In this document: piece by piece, positions 33,605-47,184 of the stretch
Layout: each line of letters opens with the position of its first letter
How positions within the stretch are numbered: the first letter of the stretch is position 1
Source: Hygrophila difformis
Lineage: Eukaryota; Streptophyta; Magnoliopsida; Lamiales; Acanthaceae
Direction of reading: 5' to 3'
Assembly: GCA_030278955.1 (NCBI GenBank)
Contig: JAOANR010000010.1
Location: 17,762,444-17,826,443 of the forward strand
DNA: 64,000 nucleotides
Position numbers and translations under genes: made by a program
The notes under the pieces: generated by a model
The model's input: the letters and a program-made list of their open reading frames with translations, nothing else
What the model was told of the DNA's origin: nothing
Database searches by the model: none

Positions 33605-36023
33605 ATGGACAACCAAGGTGGATCAGTAACCAGACCTTCATTGCTCGATGGATCCAACTATGCTTATTGGAAAGATCAAATGGAGGCCTTTCTTATCGCT
33701 CTAGATGAAGGGGCTTGGGATGCAGTAGAAAATCAATACCATCCTCCAGTAGAAGAAAAAGACGGTGTAAAAACCATCAAACCAAGGAGTGAATGGACTG
33801 CTGCCGAGAAGCTTGCTGCTTCAAAGAACTCCAAAGCCCTGAATGCGATCCATAATGCTCTCACGAAGGATCAATACAGACTTATCGTTGGATGCAAGAT
33901 CGCATATGACGTCTGGACTACTATAGCCAATACCTACGAGGGTATGGCTCCGGTAAAGAAATCCAGGATGATTACTCTTGATGCTCAATTTCATAAGATT
34001 TCTATGGATGATAATGAATCAGTCGGCCAATATATTGGTCGTATTCGTGATCTAACCAATCAAGCTCTTCAGCTTGGCAAAGTGTATTCTCAGCAGGATA
34101 TCGTAGGAAAAATCATTGGGACGTTTCCGAAAAGGTTCAATGCAAAAGTAACCGCACTTGAACTATACAAAGACTTTGATAAATTGCAGGTCGATGAACT
34201 AATGGGAATCCTACAATCGTGGGAAATGGATCACTGCCCTAGGGGCAAAAGTAAACCAGTAGCATTCAAATCCGTGACCAAGGATGTGGATGACTCCACC
34301 ATGGAAGATCTTGATGACTACAGTGACGAAGAAGAATTGGCCATGCTGTCCAAAAGACTTAATCAGATCATCAAGAACCGTAGATCTAGATTCAACTCCT
34401 CTATGAAGAAGGATGCCGGGACATCAAATTCAAAACCCACTCAGAAAGGCTTGAAGTCATTCGACAGAAACAGATCCAGACCTTCTAAGACTGAGGATGA
34501 CAAGGAGATCATCTGTTTTGAATGTGGGGGAAGAGGCCATATCAAGAAGGACTGTGCCAATCTTCGACCAAAGGAGTCAAGCAAATCTTACCAAGTAACG
34601 TTCAGTGACTCTGAAGATGAGAAGGAGTCCAATGAACATGGTTCAGACTATGGAGTAGCTTTCATCGGCACATGGGATTCAGACAGTGATGATGAACCCG
34701 ATGCAGGTATTGGTACTAACTCAGTCAATATGGTTTCCTCTAACATGGTTCGTTCTTTTGTTAGGGAACAGGATGAAAGCATCAGCAAACTTAACGATCT
34801 CTATGAAGAAACGTTCGAGAAACTGGAAATTTCTATTGCTGAATAAGTGGAATTGCATGTTGAGAATGGAAGCCTAAGGGAACAACTCCAAGGTCTTAAA
34901 AGCAGAAATCAGGAACTTGAAAAGATGTTCTTTCTGTCTGAACAGGTGAACGAACTACGTGAGAAAAATGCAGAACTCCAGAAAGACAATAAGGATCTGG
35001 AGGTTGAAAAAGTTGACTATAAACTATGGTACTATAGTATGCTTGGAAAGAAATATGCTCTTCACACCGAACTTACCGAAGTTCAAGACAAACTTGCCAA
35101 AGCTGAAAGCACTCTAGCAGCACTAAACAAAGGAAAAGCGAAGTTAGATGATGTAATTGCTATGGGAAGGCCTAGCAGTAACAAACAAGGCTTGGGATAT
35201 CAAGCCTCGACTTCAAGAGGAGAAAAGAAAAGCAAGTTTGTGTCCGGAGGGATGCTAAGTGAACACCGAACTATCAAGAAACCTTTCCACCATGAAGGAA
35301 GAAACAAATGGACAAGAAGACCACCTCCTCCAATCCCACTCAGATGCGACTACTGCAAGCTCGAAGGCCACAAAACTAAGAACTGTGGAATCTTAGTAAG
35401 AGACCTACAAGCAGGAAGACCTATCACCTGGCCAAATGACAAAATCAAGATGAAGCTGATCTCCATCAAGTGCGAATGGGTTCCTAAAGTTCAGAACAGA
35501 TGTCATGTTGCTTTTCTCTCACAAAAGAAGAATGCTACGGACAAAGTATGGTACTTTGATATTGGGTGCTCCAAACACATGACTGGTGAAAGAAGCTTGC
35601 TCAAACATTACAAAGAAATTGATGGAGGATTCGTTGTATTTGGAGATGGGAAAAAGGGTGCCCTAGTTGATGGACTCAAGAGATTGTCTCCAGTATTCCT
35701 AGTTGATGGACTCTAAGCAAACTTGATTAGCATCAGCCAGTTATGAGATGAGGACCTTGTAGTGCAATTCACCAAGAAAGATTGTCAAGTGCTCAACCAA
35801 GATCAAGAATGCATCATGAGAGGTTTGCGCTCTAAAAATAATCGCTATCATCTTGTTCAAACATGCAATTTTGGTTCAGCTGCAGGTAAAGACCACATCA
35901 TACTATGGCATGAAAAGCTTGGACACCTCAATTTCAAAGATCTTATCAGACTCAGCAGAACCGAGGCAGTCAAAGGTCTTCCTCAACTCAAAAACTCCAA
36001 TGCAGAATTTTGCAACGAATGTG
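33605..36023 (+). pseudogene. SIRE element 1 gag and protease part of gag-pol
   Basis: Polyprotein for the particle coat and its processing. The start chosen is ATG 33605 (MDNQGGSVTRPSLLDGSNYAYWKDQ), 36 bp after the primer site. Gag core follows, then a CCHC knuckle (CFECGGRGHIKKDC, 34514-34554), a coiled-coil-rich stretch (about 34800-35150) and a second knuckle (CDYCKLEGHKTKNC, 35345-35386). The protease motif at about 35565 reads DIG where DSG is expected. A GAG-pre-integrase segment (HEKLGHLN) ends at the nested insertion. Premature stops at 34844, 35714 and 35744, all in an otherwise unbroken frame. The protease change alone would likely inactivate processing. Confidence 0.9.
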
Positions 36024-38008
36024 TGATGGGGTGATTTTCACCATTCATATTTTACCACAAGCGGATGGTTGTCATCAAGTAATAAAAACCGGTGAGTGCC
36101 GGGTCGAACCCAAGGGAATTCAGAATATTATTTCATTCTGGAGAAAACTTAGTCATTTTAAGTTCATTAATAATATATTTTATATTTTGAAAAGAGTTTG
36201 TGTAATTCTTATGGTGATTAAATTAAAATAGTGACATTAAATTTAAAATAAAGCAAGTTAAAAATTTAAAATAATAAAAATAAAGATAAGATATATGCTT
36301 GTAATGATTTAGAACATGTCATCTTTATATAAAAGTGAAATTGCATAATGATTTAGCATTTCCCAATGTCTAAAAAGATCAATTTCATCAGAATTAATGA
36401 TTTTATAAAGATTAAAAATATGCCAATTTCCTAATTTTCATAATTTGTAAAAACAGACTTCATGGAAGCAAATTAAATTATCTAACATTCTGCAATCATC
36501 AGTCTAGGCATAAATTTGAGTCTTTCCCAAGCATACAAATTTTCCTATTGTGATTAAACGACACATTTCATTTTTCAAATCAGCGTGTACATGCCAAAAT
36601 CTATTTTAATGTGATTTATTCCCAAGACCGGTACTAAAATCTAATTTCCACTTTTTATCTCCCGATTTAGCAAAGCAGAAATCATACAGATTAGATTCTA
36701 ACATTAAAATATGCAGAATAGTGTAAATAATCTAACAATTATGGTAAAATATCGATGAAACATGGTAAAATGGATTAAATTATTAATTTTAAGATGTAGA
36801 CAGATTAGAATGATTTTCAGATTGCTAAAAGTAGAAATTGCAGATTGATCGATCAATTAAGATTTAGCAGATAAAAATATAAAACATCAGATTTTTGCCT
36901 AAATAGATTTATCGATCAAACTTATGCAGCAGATTAACAATCCTAATACAGATTCTAACATCTTTGCAGATTACTCCAAATTACAACATATAACAGCGAC
37001 ATTTATATTACTCCCATAAAAGATAGATTCGTACTTCAAAGTAATTCCGAACTCCCGTTCTAGAACACTTCTAACACGAAGAACATAGAAATCCATTTAC
37101 AAACATGAAAACAGTAGGAAATTATGTCTAAAAGCAAATCCTAAACATTACAAAGCGAGAAAAAGAAAGACAACACCTAGAATGCGAAGAACACAGTCAG
37201 AGAAGACGCTCCGATCACTTTCTCCGGCATGGTTTGGTGTTTTCGATCTTCTTCTCCAAAGTTGCAGAGTCCTCCTGAGAGTTTTTGGTCGAATTATGAG
37301 TCTGCTTTCGAAGAATGACGAAGAACGGCCTTTAAAACCGAGTTCGGGAGGTTAGAAAACTGCCCAACCGCGACTGTGGCGCCTAATGTGGCGCTCGAAA
37401 GAGGTTTTAGGCGCCACCAAGAAGCTGCGGCGCATAACGACGATTTTCCAAATTTCTGTGTGCGGCGCATTTTTCGGCGCTCGGAGGCCAATTTAGGCGC
37501 CGCCAAGCACGTGCGGCGCATTCTGACAGTTTCTCCATTTTGACCTGCGGCGCATTTTGCGGCGCTCCGGAGCATATTTAGGCGCCACCCAGCTTATGCG
37601 GCGCATCCTGAAGCTTTTTCCATCCGAAATTTTCCCAAGTGTTGATGCGGCGCCTGATGTGGCGCTCAGGGCTCGATGTGGGCGCCGACATGCCTATGCG
37701 GCGCATTCTGGGCACAGTCCAGTGTTGAAAAATCCGAACTTGACATCTTTTGTTCTCCGAACATCTTCTTTCTTCATTTTAATGCCTGAAACATCATTGC
37801 AATGTCTTAGAATTGCCAAAGTCTTATTAAAAAGCATAAAACAAGGTAAATTGAACTCAAATAAGCTCAATTTAATCAGTCTTATTAATATTTACAAACC
37901 ACAAGAAATGTGCATTAAAAAGCAGTAAAATAGGGTCACATGCATGCAATTTAGGTCCATTTTAACATAGTTTAAGCTCATTTAAATGTGGTTTCACAGG
38001 GTGCATCA
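36024..38008 (-). repeat. 3' LTR of the LARD-like element
   Basis: TGATGGGGTGATTTTC...CAGGGTGCATCA on the plus strand. Includes a GC-rich modular block at about 37375-37705, which stands out from the AT-rich surroundings. Confidence 0.85.
37375..37705. repeat. GC-rich GCGGCGC/GGCGCC modular array in the LTR
   Basis: About four imperfect units of 80-90 bp, each with TGCGGCGCAT, CGGCGCTC and TTTAGGCGCC words. GGCGCC is self-complementary, so the array can fold. It repeats in the other LTR at about 43995-44310, minus a 14-bp deletion. Open frames through it are compositional artefacts. Confidence 0.7.
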
Positions 38009-39498
38009 ACATCCTCACACTTAAATATTGCTTGTCCCTTGAGCAATGAAATTAGATAACACATCAACATGCCAATCAAGATAATAAGGATGAAGTCACT
38101 ATAGTTCTGCCAAATCATAGATTTCAACAACGCAATGAGCTAAAGAGATTCAAAAGTTTAATGTGCTAGAACAAGGTAAATTGTCATGCACCAGCTATCA
38201 AAACCAGATATCCAAAGCACTTACAGTACAAAAAGTAGATTAATCACACATAGCAACTCGAAATGGGAGAGTGAATAATGTAAATATGCTTTTCTATTCC
38301 CGTCTTCAAATATGCTCAATTAATGACTCGGTTTCACAATTATCCTAGACACTTTGGCTGAGTTGTAGACGGTTGAATTCCAAAAGCTACTCATGTCTAA
38401 GAATACGTGCCAGTCATATAGCCAAGAGTTTATAAATATTCTGTTTAATACCCCTTTATTCAACATTCTCTTTTTTTTTTATCTTGCATTTTCTAATTTT
38501 TTTCCTTTTCTTTTCTTTTTGCAAGATATAATTACTGTTTTTCTTCATTTCATTTTGTTTGTTTTTTTTTTAAATAGGGGTTTTACTCTGACTTTATTGT
38601 AATTAAGCATTTAAGGAGACATGGAACGAGCATATTCTTATATAAATAATGATAACTCTCCACATAACAAATAAACCAGTCTAATTAATCAAAGAGCTTT
38701 CTGCAAAGTAAATAGAATTGTCACCAAAGTTCAAACAACTAGCATGACAATTTAACAAAGTCTAGGACTTTAAACTAAGTATCATAGTGCTCATTAAGTT
38801 GTAAAATTGGATCTAAGCAGAACAGTTAGACTTATTCGGATTTTCTCTTAAGATTGGCTGTGATGTGGTAATTCAAATAATAGCACACTGTGAAAACACA
38901 ATTTAATTTAACATATTCAACATATCCAACCTAAAGCATTTACCATATTTATTCTAAAGCATAGGGAAATATTAAAAATATAACTAAGCTCTTACAAATT
39001 TATTCCATTCAAATCAGTAAACATAAAACATGAAAAGATCACACCTGGAATGTTTGGCGCTCTGAATTTCACTTCATCATCACGGCTGTCATCTTGCTCC
39101 TTTGTTGGCATATCCTGCTTCTAATATGTATATATAGCAATTACTCAAGAAAATATGATTGTTAGTGCATATGAGAATTCCTTAAGTAATCAGAATCATA
39201 AAACACCATCCATAATTCAAATTATAACATTTAACAACAATTTCCAACAACTTTAATAAGTATGGACAGATTTGATAGATAATAAATTTCAGAATTCACC
39301 AAAAGCAAAACATCATAAGTTCTTAAGTAAAATTTACAGCAAAATGCCAACAGCTATAGCAAAATATACCCTCATTCTTTATGATAACTCAACCCTGAGT
39401 ATGATGTTAAATAAATGGTTTATACATTGAATAACTAAATGGACCTGTTGATGAAGAATTTCGGGAATGTGATCATAATAGAAACTCCTCCATCCTCA

Positions 39499-39531
39499 CA
39501 CTTAAACTGAACTACCAGTTTAGTTTAAGTG
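39499..39531. repeat. Hairpin after a polypurine-like motif
   Basis: CACTTAAACT pairs with AGTTTAAGTG across a short loop, directly following CATCCTCA. Confidence 0.6.
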
Positions 39532-40080
39532 CATAATGAAAGATTTAAAATTTGGGATTAAAACTTTTTAATTTCAAAAATAAGAATATAGCATGCATTT
39601 AAAAAGTTAGACTGAATTAGATCATACCTTTTAAATAGATAAAAATTTTCAGCTTTTTCTTTAATATGATCTATACATCATAATTTATTGATTTTAATGT
39701 CGGCATTGTGTAAAATCATAAAGATTAGACACTTCAACAACATTAATCCCGCTTCTTCATCAATTATCATGGTTTTTTACTTTCCTGTTATCAAATCAAC
39801 AGCTCACAACATTCCAGTTTAACATGATTCAAGTAAGAGCTATTTTATTAGAATTAAAAACATGCATAAACATAACTTAAACATAAATATAAACTTAACC
39901 ACATGGTTACCATATTCACTATAAATAAAACACCTAAGTAGTGCATAGCAGAGCAAACCAATATTCATAGCAAAAACATCCAACCAAGTAACAAAGGTAT
40001 TTCTTATACATTATTTGTGGAACCTGGTTACACGAAAACTTTGGGTTAGTGATAAATATATGCATTCCTCCCCATCCTCA

Positions 40081-40114
40081 CACTTAAGTTTAAACCAAAA
40101 GTTTAACTTAAGTG
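40081..40114. repeat. Second hairpin after a polypurine-like motif
   Basis: CACTTAAGTT pairs with AACTTAAGTG across a 14-base loop, directly following CATCCTCA; analogous to 39499-39531. Confidence 0.6.
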
Positions 40115-42620
40115 CATTGTATAAAGCAAACATATATCAACCTAGAATGTGGGATCTAAACAACACCAATATATTTTATTTTACAAGCTATAAGTTCTAA
40201 GTCTCTTACAAATTTTAAAAAAATCACTTTTTAGAACTTAAAACTTATTATTAAAAAGAACACATTTTTAAGTTATAAAAACTCCCTTTTTGTTAAAAAT
40301 TTCAGATTTTAATGCTTAAGGATCACCAAATTAGCAAACTAGTTCTTATTAATGATTTGAATTAATGATCAAGAACTTTTAGTTTATTGTTTTAAATATC
40401 ATAAGTTTGCCTTTTTAGTTAAAAATTCATTGGATGAGTTCTTATGATAAAAATATTTCTTTTTCATAAATTAGAAAAACATGAAGTTTCAAGCTTTAAT
40501 GTTACCAAAATTTATTAATGTAGATTAAAACAACATGGTTAACAATATTTATAGATCAACTTAAAAGATTAAACATGTTATTTTAACTCATTTTAAACAA
40601 ATTTTCAGAATTCCCAAGCTGTAATTTCAGTTTTTAGAACACTGCAATCCTAAAATTTTGATAAATAATTTGAAACTTTTGAAGTTGAGCTTGAAAACAT
40701 GTTCTAATACCATATTGTTCACTTTAAACAATTTATATACTTAAACCAATTTTTATCCCACATTCTATATAACCCAAAATCAATGCAACAACACAAATAC
40801 CAACAATAATGCATTCTCAATCACAAAATTGAATGAATTATTGACTATGATAGATATTCTTACCATAAGTGAAGCTTTGGAAGCACTTGGAAGACGAATC
40901 CTCAAATTTGAGAAATTAGGGTTCTTGAGCCTTGATTTCAGCTTCTACTTTCACCACATAACATGCACTACTTAATTATTAAATTAGAAATATGGTGGGT
41001 ATATTTTATTAACAAAATTAAAGTCCTAAACAATTAAGCATAACGTGACATATAAAATCGAAATAAAAACCATAAATATGATAATATAGACAAACAAAAA
41101 CAGATTATTATTATTTTTATTTTTTTTATTTTTTTTAAAGGAACTGTGGTGGAAAGGAAATTGAGGATGATGACTGCGGTTGTGAGATTCAATAGAGAGG
41201 AATGTGAAAGATAGAACAGGAAGGAGATGACTATTTTATTTTATTATTATTTTCTTTTATTTATTATTTTTTTTATTTTATTTATTTATATTTTTTTTAA
41301 GGTTTACATTAAATGGGTAGGTTTTTAAGCCCAATTAGAAGATCTATGATTAATTTTGAGCGATTTGAGGATGAATTGGAATGAATTTGAAGCATAAAAG
41401 TTTGTGAAAATCCGAGTTTGGCAAAAACCCAGTGGTTCCATTTAATACTACATGTGGTGCTCAAACAAGTTTTTACGCATTATTAGTATGAATGAAACCC
41501 AAAATGCCTTGTTTGTGCTACTTTCGGTGCTTAACTGAGTTTTTGAAAACCATTTACGAAGAGTGGCATCTAAAACTCAGTACTTGTACAGACTTTGTAG
41601 CAAAAATACATTGCGTGATTTGTTTAAATGAAACCTAATATTCCATCCATTTTCCTATTCATCTTAAGAAAAAATTATCCTAATTAGTTCTAATCATCTC
41701 CTATAAATATCTATGAAATTCTGTTCATTTCATCAATCCCTCTCATCAATTTATTTCAGCCTTTTCTCCTATTTTATTTAAATCACCACAAAAAGTCTTT
41801 CAGTTATTGATCACTCTAATTCTTAAGAGTCACTCCAAAATTACATATAATGAAAATCATGTAAGAATCATTTTTATATTTTTTTTTAGTTGTAAGTAAA
41901 ACATATAAACTAAAATAAAAGAAAATCAAACATATTAAGCAACAGTTTAAAAAAACTATTACTAAGCATGCAACGGCAGTATATGAATTCCATTTCCTAA
42001 TTAGCTTTCAACGATAAATGCACCATTTTCTAAATTAAAGCTCAAAATGGTGGGTGCACTTCCATGATCATGTCATTCATGAGTTATAAGGTCAAATTCC
42101 ACATCTTTATACAACAGTTTAAATAAAGGCAATGCAATCATAGGAAAATTATTGATAAACATTCTAAAATATCCAGCATTTCCTTTAAAAAAAACTCAGT
42201 AAAGTAATGTTGTCAAGATGTGGAATTTAATCTCAAATTTTCTAGCATCCAATATCAACACTTGATGTAATGCATTTAATTAAAAGTAATCTAATTTACT
42301 GAGAAATACGTACCTCAAGTGTGGTGCTAATACCTTTAAATGAAGTGTAGGTGGCTTTTCAATCGAGGCTATCCACTTGAAATCCTCAATTATATATGTT
42401 GTATACAACTCGCCGCCATCCTCACACTTGTTCTCTTGCAAATCTTCCTTTTTTTTTAGATGAGAAACCCAATATTCTTTCAAATTTCAGGATCACACAC
42501 TGATTTAGCTCGATGCCCTTGCACGACATAGAATAGCAAAAAGTTATAACAATATTTAAAAAGTAGAAACTACATAAATATATTTAAATGAACTCAAAAC
42601 AACATAATTTTCACAAAAAT

Positions 42621-42638
42621 TCCCCGGCAACGGCGCCA
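42621..42638 (-). other. Primer-binding site (tRNA-Asp type) of the LARD-like element
   Basis: Minus strand reads TGGCGCCGTTGCCGGGGA just inside the right LTR. This is the tRNA-Asp-complementary primer site known from plant Athila/Tat elements; it sets the orientation as minus. Confidence 0.85.
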
Positions 42639-42644
42639 AAAACT

Positions 42645-44615
42645 TGATGGGGTGATTTTCACCACTCATATTTTACCACAAGTGGATGGTTGTCATCAAG
42701 TAATAAAAACCGGTGAGTACCGGGTCGAACCCAAGGGAATTCAGAATATTATTTCATTCTGGAGAAAACTTAGTCATTTTAAGTTCATTAATAATATATT
42801 TTATATTTTGAAAAGAGTTTGTGTAATTCTTATGGTGATTAAATTAAAATAGTGACATTAAATTTAAAATAAAGCAAGTTAAAAATTTAAAATAATAAAA
42901 ATAAAGATAAGATATATGCTTGTAATGATTTAGAACATGTCATCTTTATATAAAAGTGAAATTGCATAATGATTTAGCATTTCCCAATGTCTAAAAAGAT
43001 CAATTTCATCAGAATTAATGATTTTATAAAGATTAAAAATATGCCAATTTCCTAATTTTCATAATTTGTAAAAACAGACTTCATGGAAGCAAATTAAATT
43101 ATCTAACATTCTGCAATCATCAGTCTAGGCATAAATTTGAGTCTTTCCCAAGCATACAAATTTTCCTATTGTGATTAAACGACACATTTCATTTCCCAAA
43201 TCAGCGTGTACATGCCAAAATCTATTTTAATGTGATTTATTCCCAAGACCGGTACTAAAATCTAATTTCCACTTTTTATCTCCCGATTTAGCAAAGCAGA
43301 AATCATACAGATTAGATTCTAACATTTAAATATGCAGAATAGTGTAAATAATCTAACAATTATGGTAAAATATCGATGAAACATGGTAAAATGGATTAAA
43401 TTATTAATTTTAAGATGTAGACAGATTAGAATGATTTTCAGATTGCTAAAAGTAGAAATTGCAGATTGATCGATCAATTAAGATTTAGCAGATAAAAATA
43501 TAAAACATCAGATTTTTGCCTAAATAGATTTATCGATCAAACTTATGCAGCAGATTAACAATCCTAATACAGATTCTAACATCTTTGCAGATTACTCCAA
43601 ATTACAACATATAACAGCGACATTTATATTACTCCCATAAAAGATAGATTCGTACTTCAAAGTAATTCCGAACTCCCGTTCTAGAACACTTCTAACACGA
43701 AGAACATAGAAATCCATTTACAAACATGAAAACAGTAGGAAATTATGTCTAAAAGCAAATCCTAAACATTACAAAGCGAGAAAAAGAAAGACAACACCTA
43801 GAATGCGAAGAACACAGTCAGAGAAGACGCTCCGATCACTTTCTCCGGCATGGTTTGGTGTTTTCGATCTTCTTCTCCAAAGTTGCAGAGTCCTCCTGAG
43901 AGTTTTTGGTCGAATTATGAGTCTGCTTTCGAAGAATGACGAAGAACGGCCTTTAAAACCGAGTTCGGGAGGTTAGAAAACTGCCCAACCGCGACTGTGG
44001 CGCCTAATGTGGCGCTCGAAAGAGGTTTTAGGCGCCACCAAGAAGCTGCGGCGCATAACGACGATTTTCCAAATTTCTGTGTGCGGCGCATTTTTCGGCG
44101 CTCGGAGGCCAATTTAGGCGCCGCCAAGCACGTGCGGCGCATTCTGACAGTTTCTCCATTTTGACCTGCGGCGCATTTTGCGGCGCTCCGGAGCATATTT
44201 AGGCGCCACGCATCCTGAAGCTTTTTCCATCCGAAATTTTCCCAAGTGTTGATGTGGCGCCTGATGTGGCGCTCAGGGCTCGATGTGGGCGCCGACATGC
44301 CTATGCGGCGCATTCTGGGCACAGTCCAGTGTTGAAAAATCCGAACTTGACATCTTTTGTTCTCCGAACATCTTCTTTCTTCATTTTAATGCCTGAAACA
44401 TCATTGCAATGTCTTAGAATTGCCAAAGTCTTATTAAAAAGCATAAAACAAGGTAAATTGAACTCAAATAAGCTCAATTTAATCAGTCTTATTAATATTT
44501 ACAAACCACAAGAAATGTGCATTAAAAAGCAGTAAAATAGGGTCACATGCATGCAATTTAGGTCCATTTTAACATAGTTTAAGCTCATTTAAATGTGGTT
44601 TCACAGGGTGCATCA
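42645..44615 (-). repeat. 5' LTR of the LARD-like element
   Basis: 1,971 bp, near-identical to 36024-38008 apart from a 14-bp deletion around 44207 and a few substitutions. Confidence 0.85.
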
Positions 44616-47184
44616 ATGTGCCAAAAACAAACAGCATAGGAGTTCACACAAGTTGACTGAACACCCTGGATCGACCAAGTGTCTTGATCTACTGCACATG
44701 GATCTTATTGGTCCAACTGAGGTTGAAAGTTTGGGAGGTAAAAGATATATTTTTGTATGTATTGACGATTATTCCAGATACACTTGGGTAGATTTTCTCA
44801 GGGAAAAAGGCGACACGTTCAAAGCTTTCGAGAAGCTGTGCAATTAACTCATGACCGAAAGGGACACTAAGGTAAAACGAATTCGAAGTGATCATGGACG
44901 TGAGTTCGAAAATCAGTCCTTTGAGGAATACTGCACAATCCATGGAATTAAGCATGAATACTCGGCACCAAAAACACCACAACAAAATGGAGTAGTCGAA
45001 AGAAGAAATCGAACCCTACAAGAAATGTCTAGGGTGATGCTCAATTCAAAGAAAGTGGCTGAATTCCTTTGGGCCGAAGCCATTAACACCGCATGCTACA
45101 CCATAAACCAAGTCTACTTAAGACCCAACTCTCTTATGACTCCATATGAGATTTGGAACGGTAAAAAGACCTCAATTACTTATTTCCATATTTTTGGTAG
45201 CAAGTGTTTTGTTCAAAATGACAGGGAACATGTTGGGAAGTTTCAAGAAAAAAGCAATGAATGAATATTTGTGGGATACTCTACCACAAGTCGTGCATAC
45301 AGAGTATATCTTCCTAAGACCAGGAAAGTACTGGAGTCCACAAACGTGACCATAGAAGATGTGCCAAGCAAGGAGGATGTCCAACCTAACGAAGATGAAA
45401 CTCCTGGCTGTCAAGATGTTGATCAAAACAGTGCTATTCAAACCACGTCTGATGAACTGTCCACCAAAGGAGTCCCAACACCCAATATGGACACCATATC
45501 ACGAGAAGCAGAGCCTCAAAAGGATCTAAATGGACGCATTCACAAACACCATGACCCTAAAGACATTATTGGTGATGTAAATGAAAGGCGGAAGACTCGG
45601 GGGAAAAAGATTGACTTCAAAGAATTAGCTGGCTTGCACTGCTATACTTCGAAGATCGAACCCTCCAAAGTGGAAGAAGCTCTTCAAGATGAACACTGGA
45701 TAAATGCCATGCAGGATGAACTACTTCAGTTCGAAAGAAATGAAGTCTGGACCCTGGTTGAAAGACCTCAAGATAAGAACATAATTGGAACCAAGTGGAT
45801 CTTCCGCAACAAAAGTGATGAAAAAGGGAACATTATAAGAAACAAGGCACGATTAGTAGCTCAAGGTTACACCCAGGTCGAAGGAGTGGACTTCAGTGAA
45901 ACATTTGCTCCTGTAGCAAGACTTGAAGCCGCCCGGCTCCTACTGTCCATCGCATGCTCACTAGGATTCAAGCTCTATCAAATGGATGTCAAAAGTGCCT
46001 TCCTAAATGGCTGGCTCAATGAGGAAGTCTATGTGGAACAATCCAAAGGATTTGAGGACCCCCATCATCCTCAACATGTCTACAAGCTCAACAAGGCACT
46101 CTATGGCTTGAAACAAGCTCCTAGAGCCTGGTATGAAAGGCTCTCCAAGTACCTGCTGGAACAAGGGTTTGAAAGAGGAAGCCTGGACAAGACCCTCTTC
46201 ATCAAAAGAGATAGCAAAGGAATCCTCATTGCTCAAGTCTACGTTGATGACATTGTCTTTGGATCAACTCATCATGTGCTCAAAGACCAATTCATCGAAA
46301 TCATGGGTAAGGAGTTCGAAATGAGCATTGTAGGAGAACTAACATATTTCCTTGGCTTGCAGGTTGCTCAGAAGAAAGACGGGATATTTCTAAGTCAAAC
46401 CAAGTATGCCTGAAACATTGTTAAGAAGTTTGGCATGGAGTCCAACAAACCCGTCCGAACGCCTATAGGGACTAATGACAAACTGAGCAAAGACCCCAGT
46501 GGACAAAGTGTGGACCAAAAACTCTATCGAAGTATCATTGGAAGCCTGCTATACCTAGCTGCAAGTCGACCAGACATAAGCTATGCAGTAGGAGTGTGTG
46601 CTCGTTATCAAGCCGATCCCAAGGAATCACACCTAAAAGCTGCCAAATGAGTGATCAAATATATTTCAGGGACAAGTGATCTTGGTATATGGTATTCTAA
46701 AGAATCTAATCTTTCACTACTTGGCTATAGTGATGCAGATTGGGCAGGTGATGCGGACGATCGAAAAAGCACAACCGGAGGATGCTTCTACATTGGAACT
46801 AACTTAGTTAGTTGGTATAGCAAGAAACAAAGTTCCATCTCTCTCTCAACTGCCGAAGCTGAATACATTGCGGCTGGAAGTTGTTGTGCACAATTGCTAT
46901 GGATGAAGCAAATGATGCTAGACTATGGCATTGATCAAGAAGTCCTCACTATACTATGTGACAACATGAGTGCGATCAATATCTCAAAGAATCCAGTTCA
47001 ACATGGGAGAACTAAGCACATTGACCTTAGACACCATTTCATAAGAGATCTTGTTGAAGAAGGAATAGTGTCCATACAACATGTCGGAACTACTGAGCAA
47101 CATGCGGATATTTTCACTAAGGCTCTTGATCGTGAAAGATTTGAAAATTTAAGAAGGGATCTTGGTCTTTGCACGATCGCATAA
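44616..47184 (+). pseudogene. SIRE element 1 integrase, RT and RNase H
   Basis: Continuation of gag-pol after the nested element; 8,592 bp plus the 5-bp repeat accounts exactly for the frame change. Order: integrase core (44690-45200, with HMDLIGP, SDHGREFEN and the PQQNGVVER motif), RT (about 45650-46400, with the [24 protein letters not shown] and YVDDIVFGS blocks), and RNase H (46651-47184, with SDADWAGD, LSTAEAEYIA and NISKNPVQHGRTKHID). Premature stops at 44845, 45262, 46411 and 46648. The true end is TAA 47182-47184. No frameshift was found. Several stops are compatible with C-to-T or G-to-A changes, as expected for methylated repeats. Confidence 0.9.

Larger units (their letters stand above)
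38009..42644 (-). other. Non-coding interior of the LARD-like element
   Basis: 4.6 kb of AT-rich sequence with no protein-like frame on either strand. It contains four copies of CATCCTCACACTT (38010, 39491, 40073, 42418). The first abuts the LTR and on the sense strand is the polypurine tract AAGTGTGAGGATG. Two others are followed by hairpins (39499-39531 and 40081-40114). Confidence 0.7.
36024..44615 (-). mobile_element. LARD-like LTR element nested in SIRE element 1
   Basis: Flanked by the exact 5-bp duplication ATGTG (36019-36023 and 44616-44620) and bounded by TGATG...CATCA. LTRs are 1,985 and 1,971 bp; the length difference equals a 14-bp deletion in the right copy. Only about seven substitutions were seen between them (~0.4%), so it is younger than its host element. 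The interior (4.6 kb) has no coding capacity. The primer site matches tRNA-Asp on the minus strand, as in Athila/Tat Ty3 elements. Non-autonomous. Confidence 0.85.

Noticed and set aside
36090..36104. B-box-like GGGTTCGACCC (minus) in the LARD LTR, possible tRNA or SINE
   Set aside because: No A box at the right distance and no cloverleaf; repeated only because it lies in both LTRs.
37294..37928. Open frames in the GC-rich LTR block (also 43915-44535)
   Set aside because: Arg/Ala/Cys-rich products of GGCGCC modules on both strands; compositional artefact.
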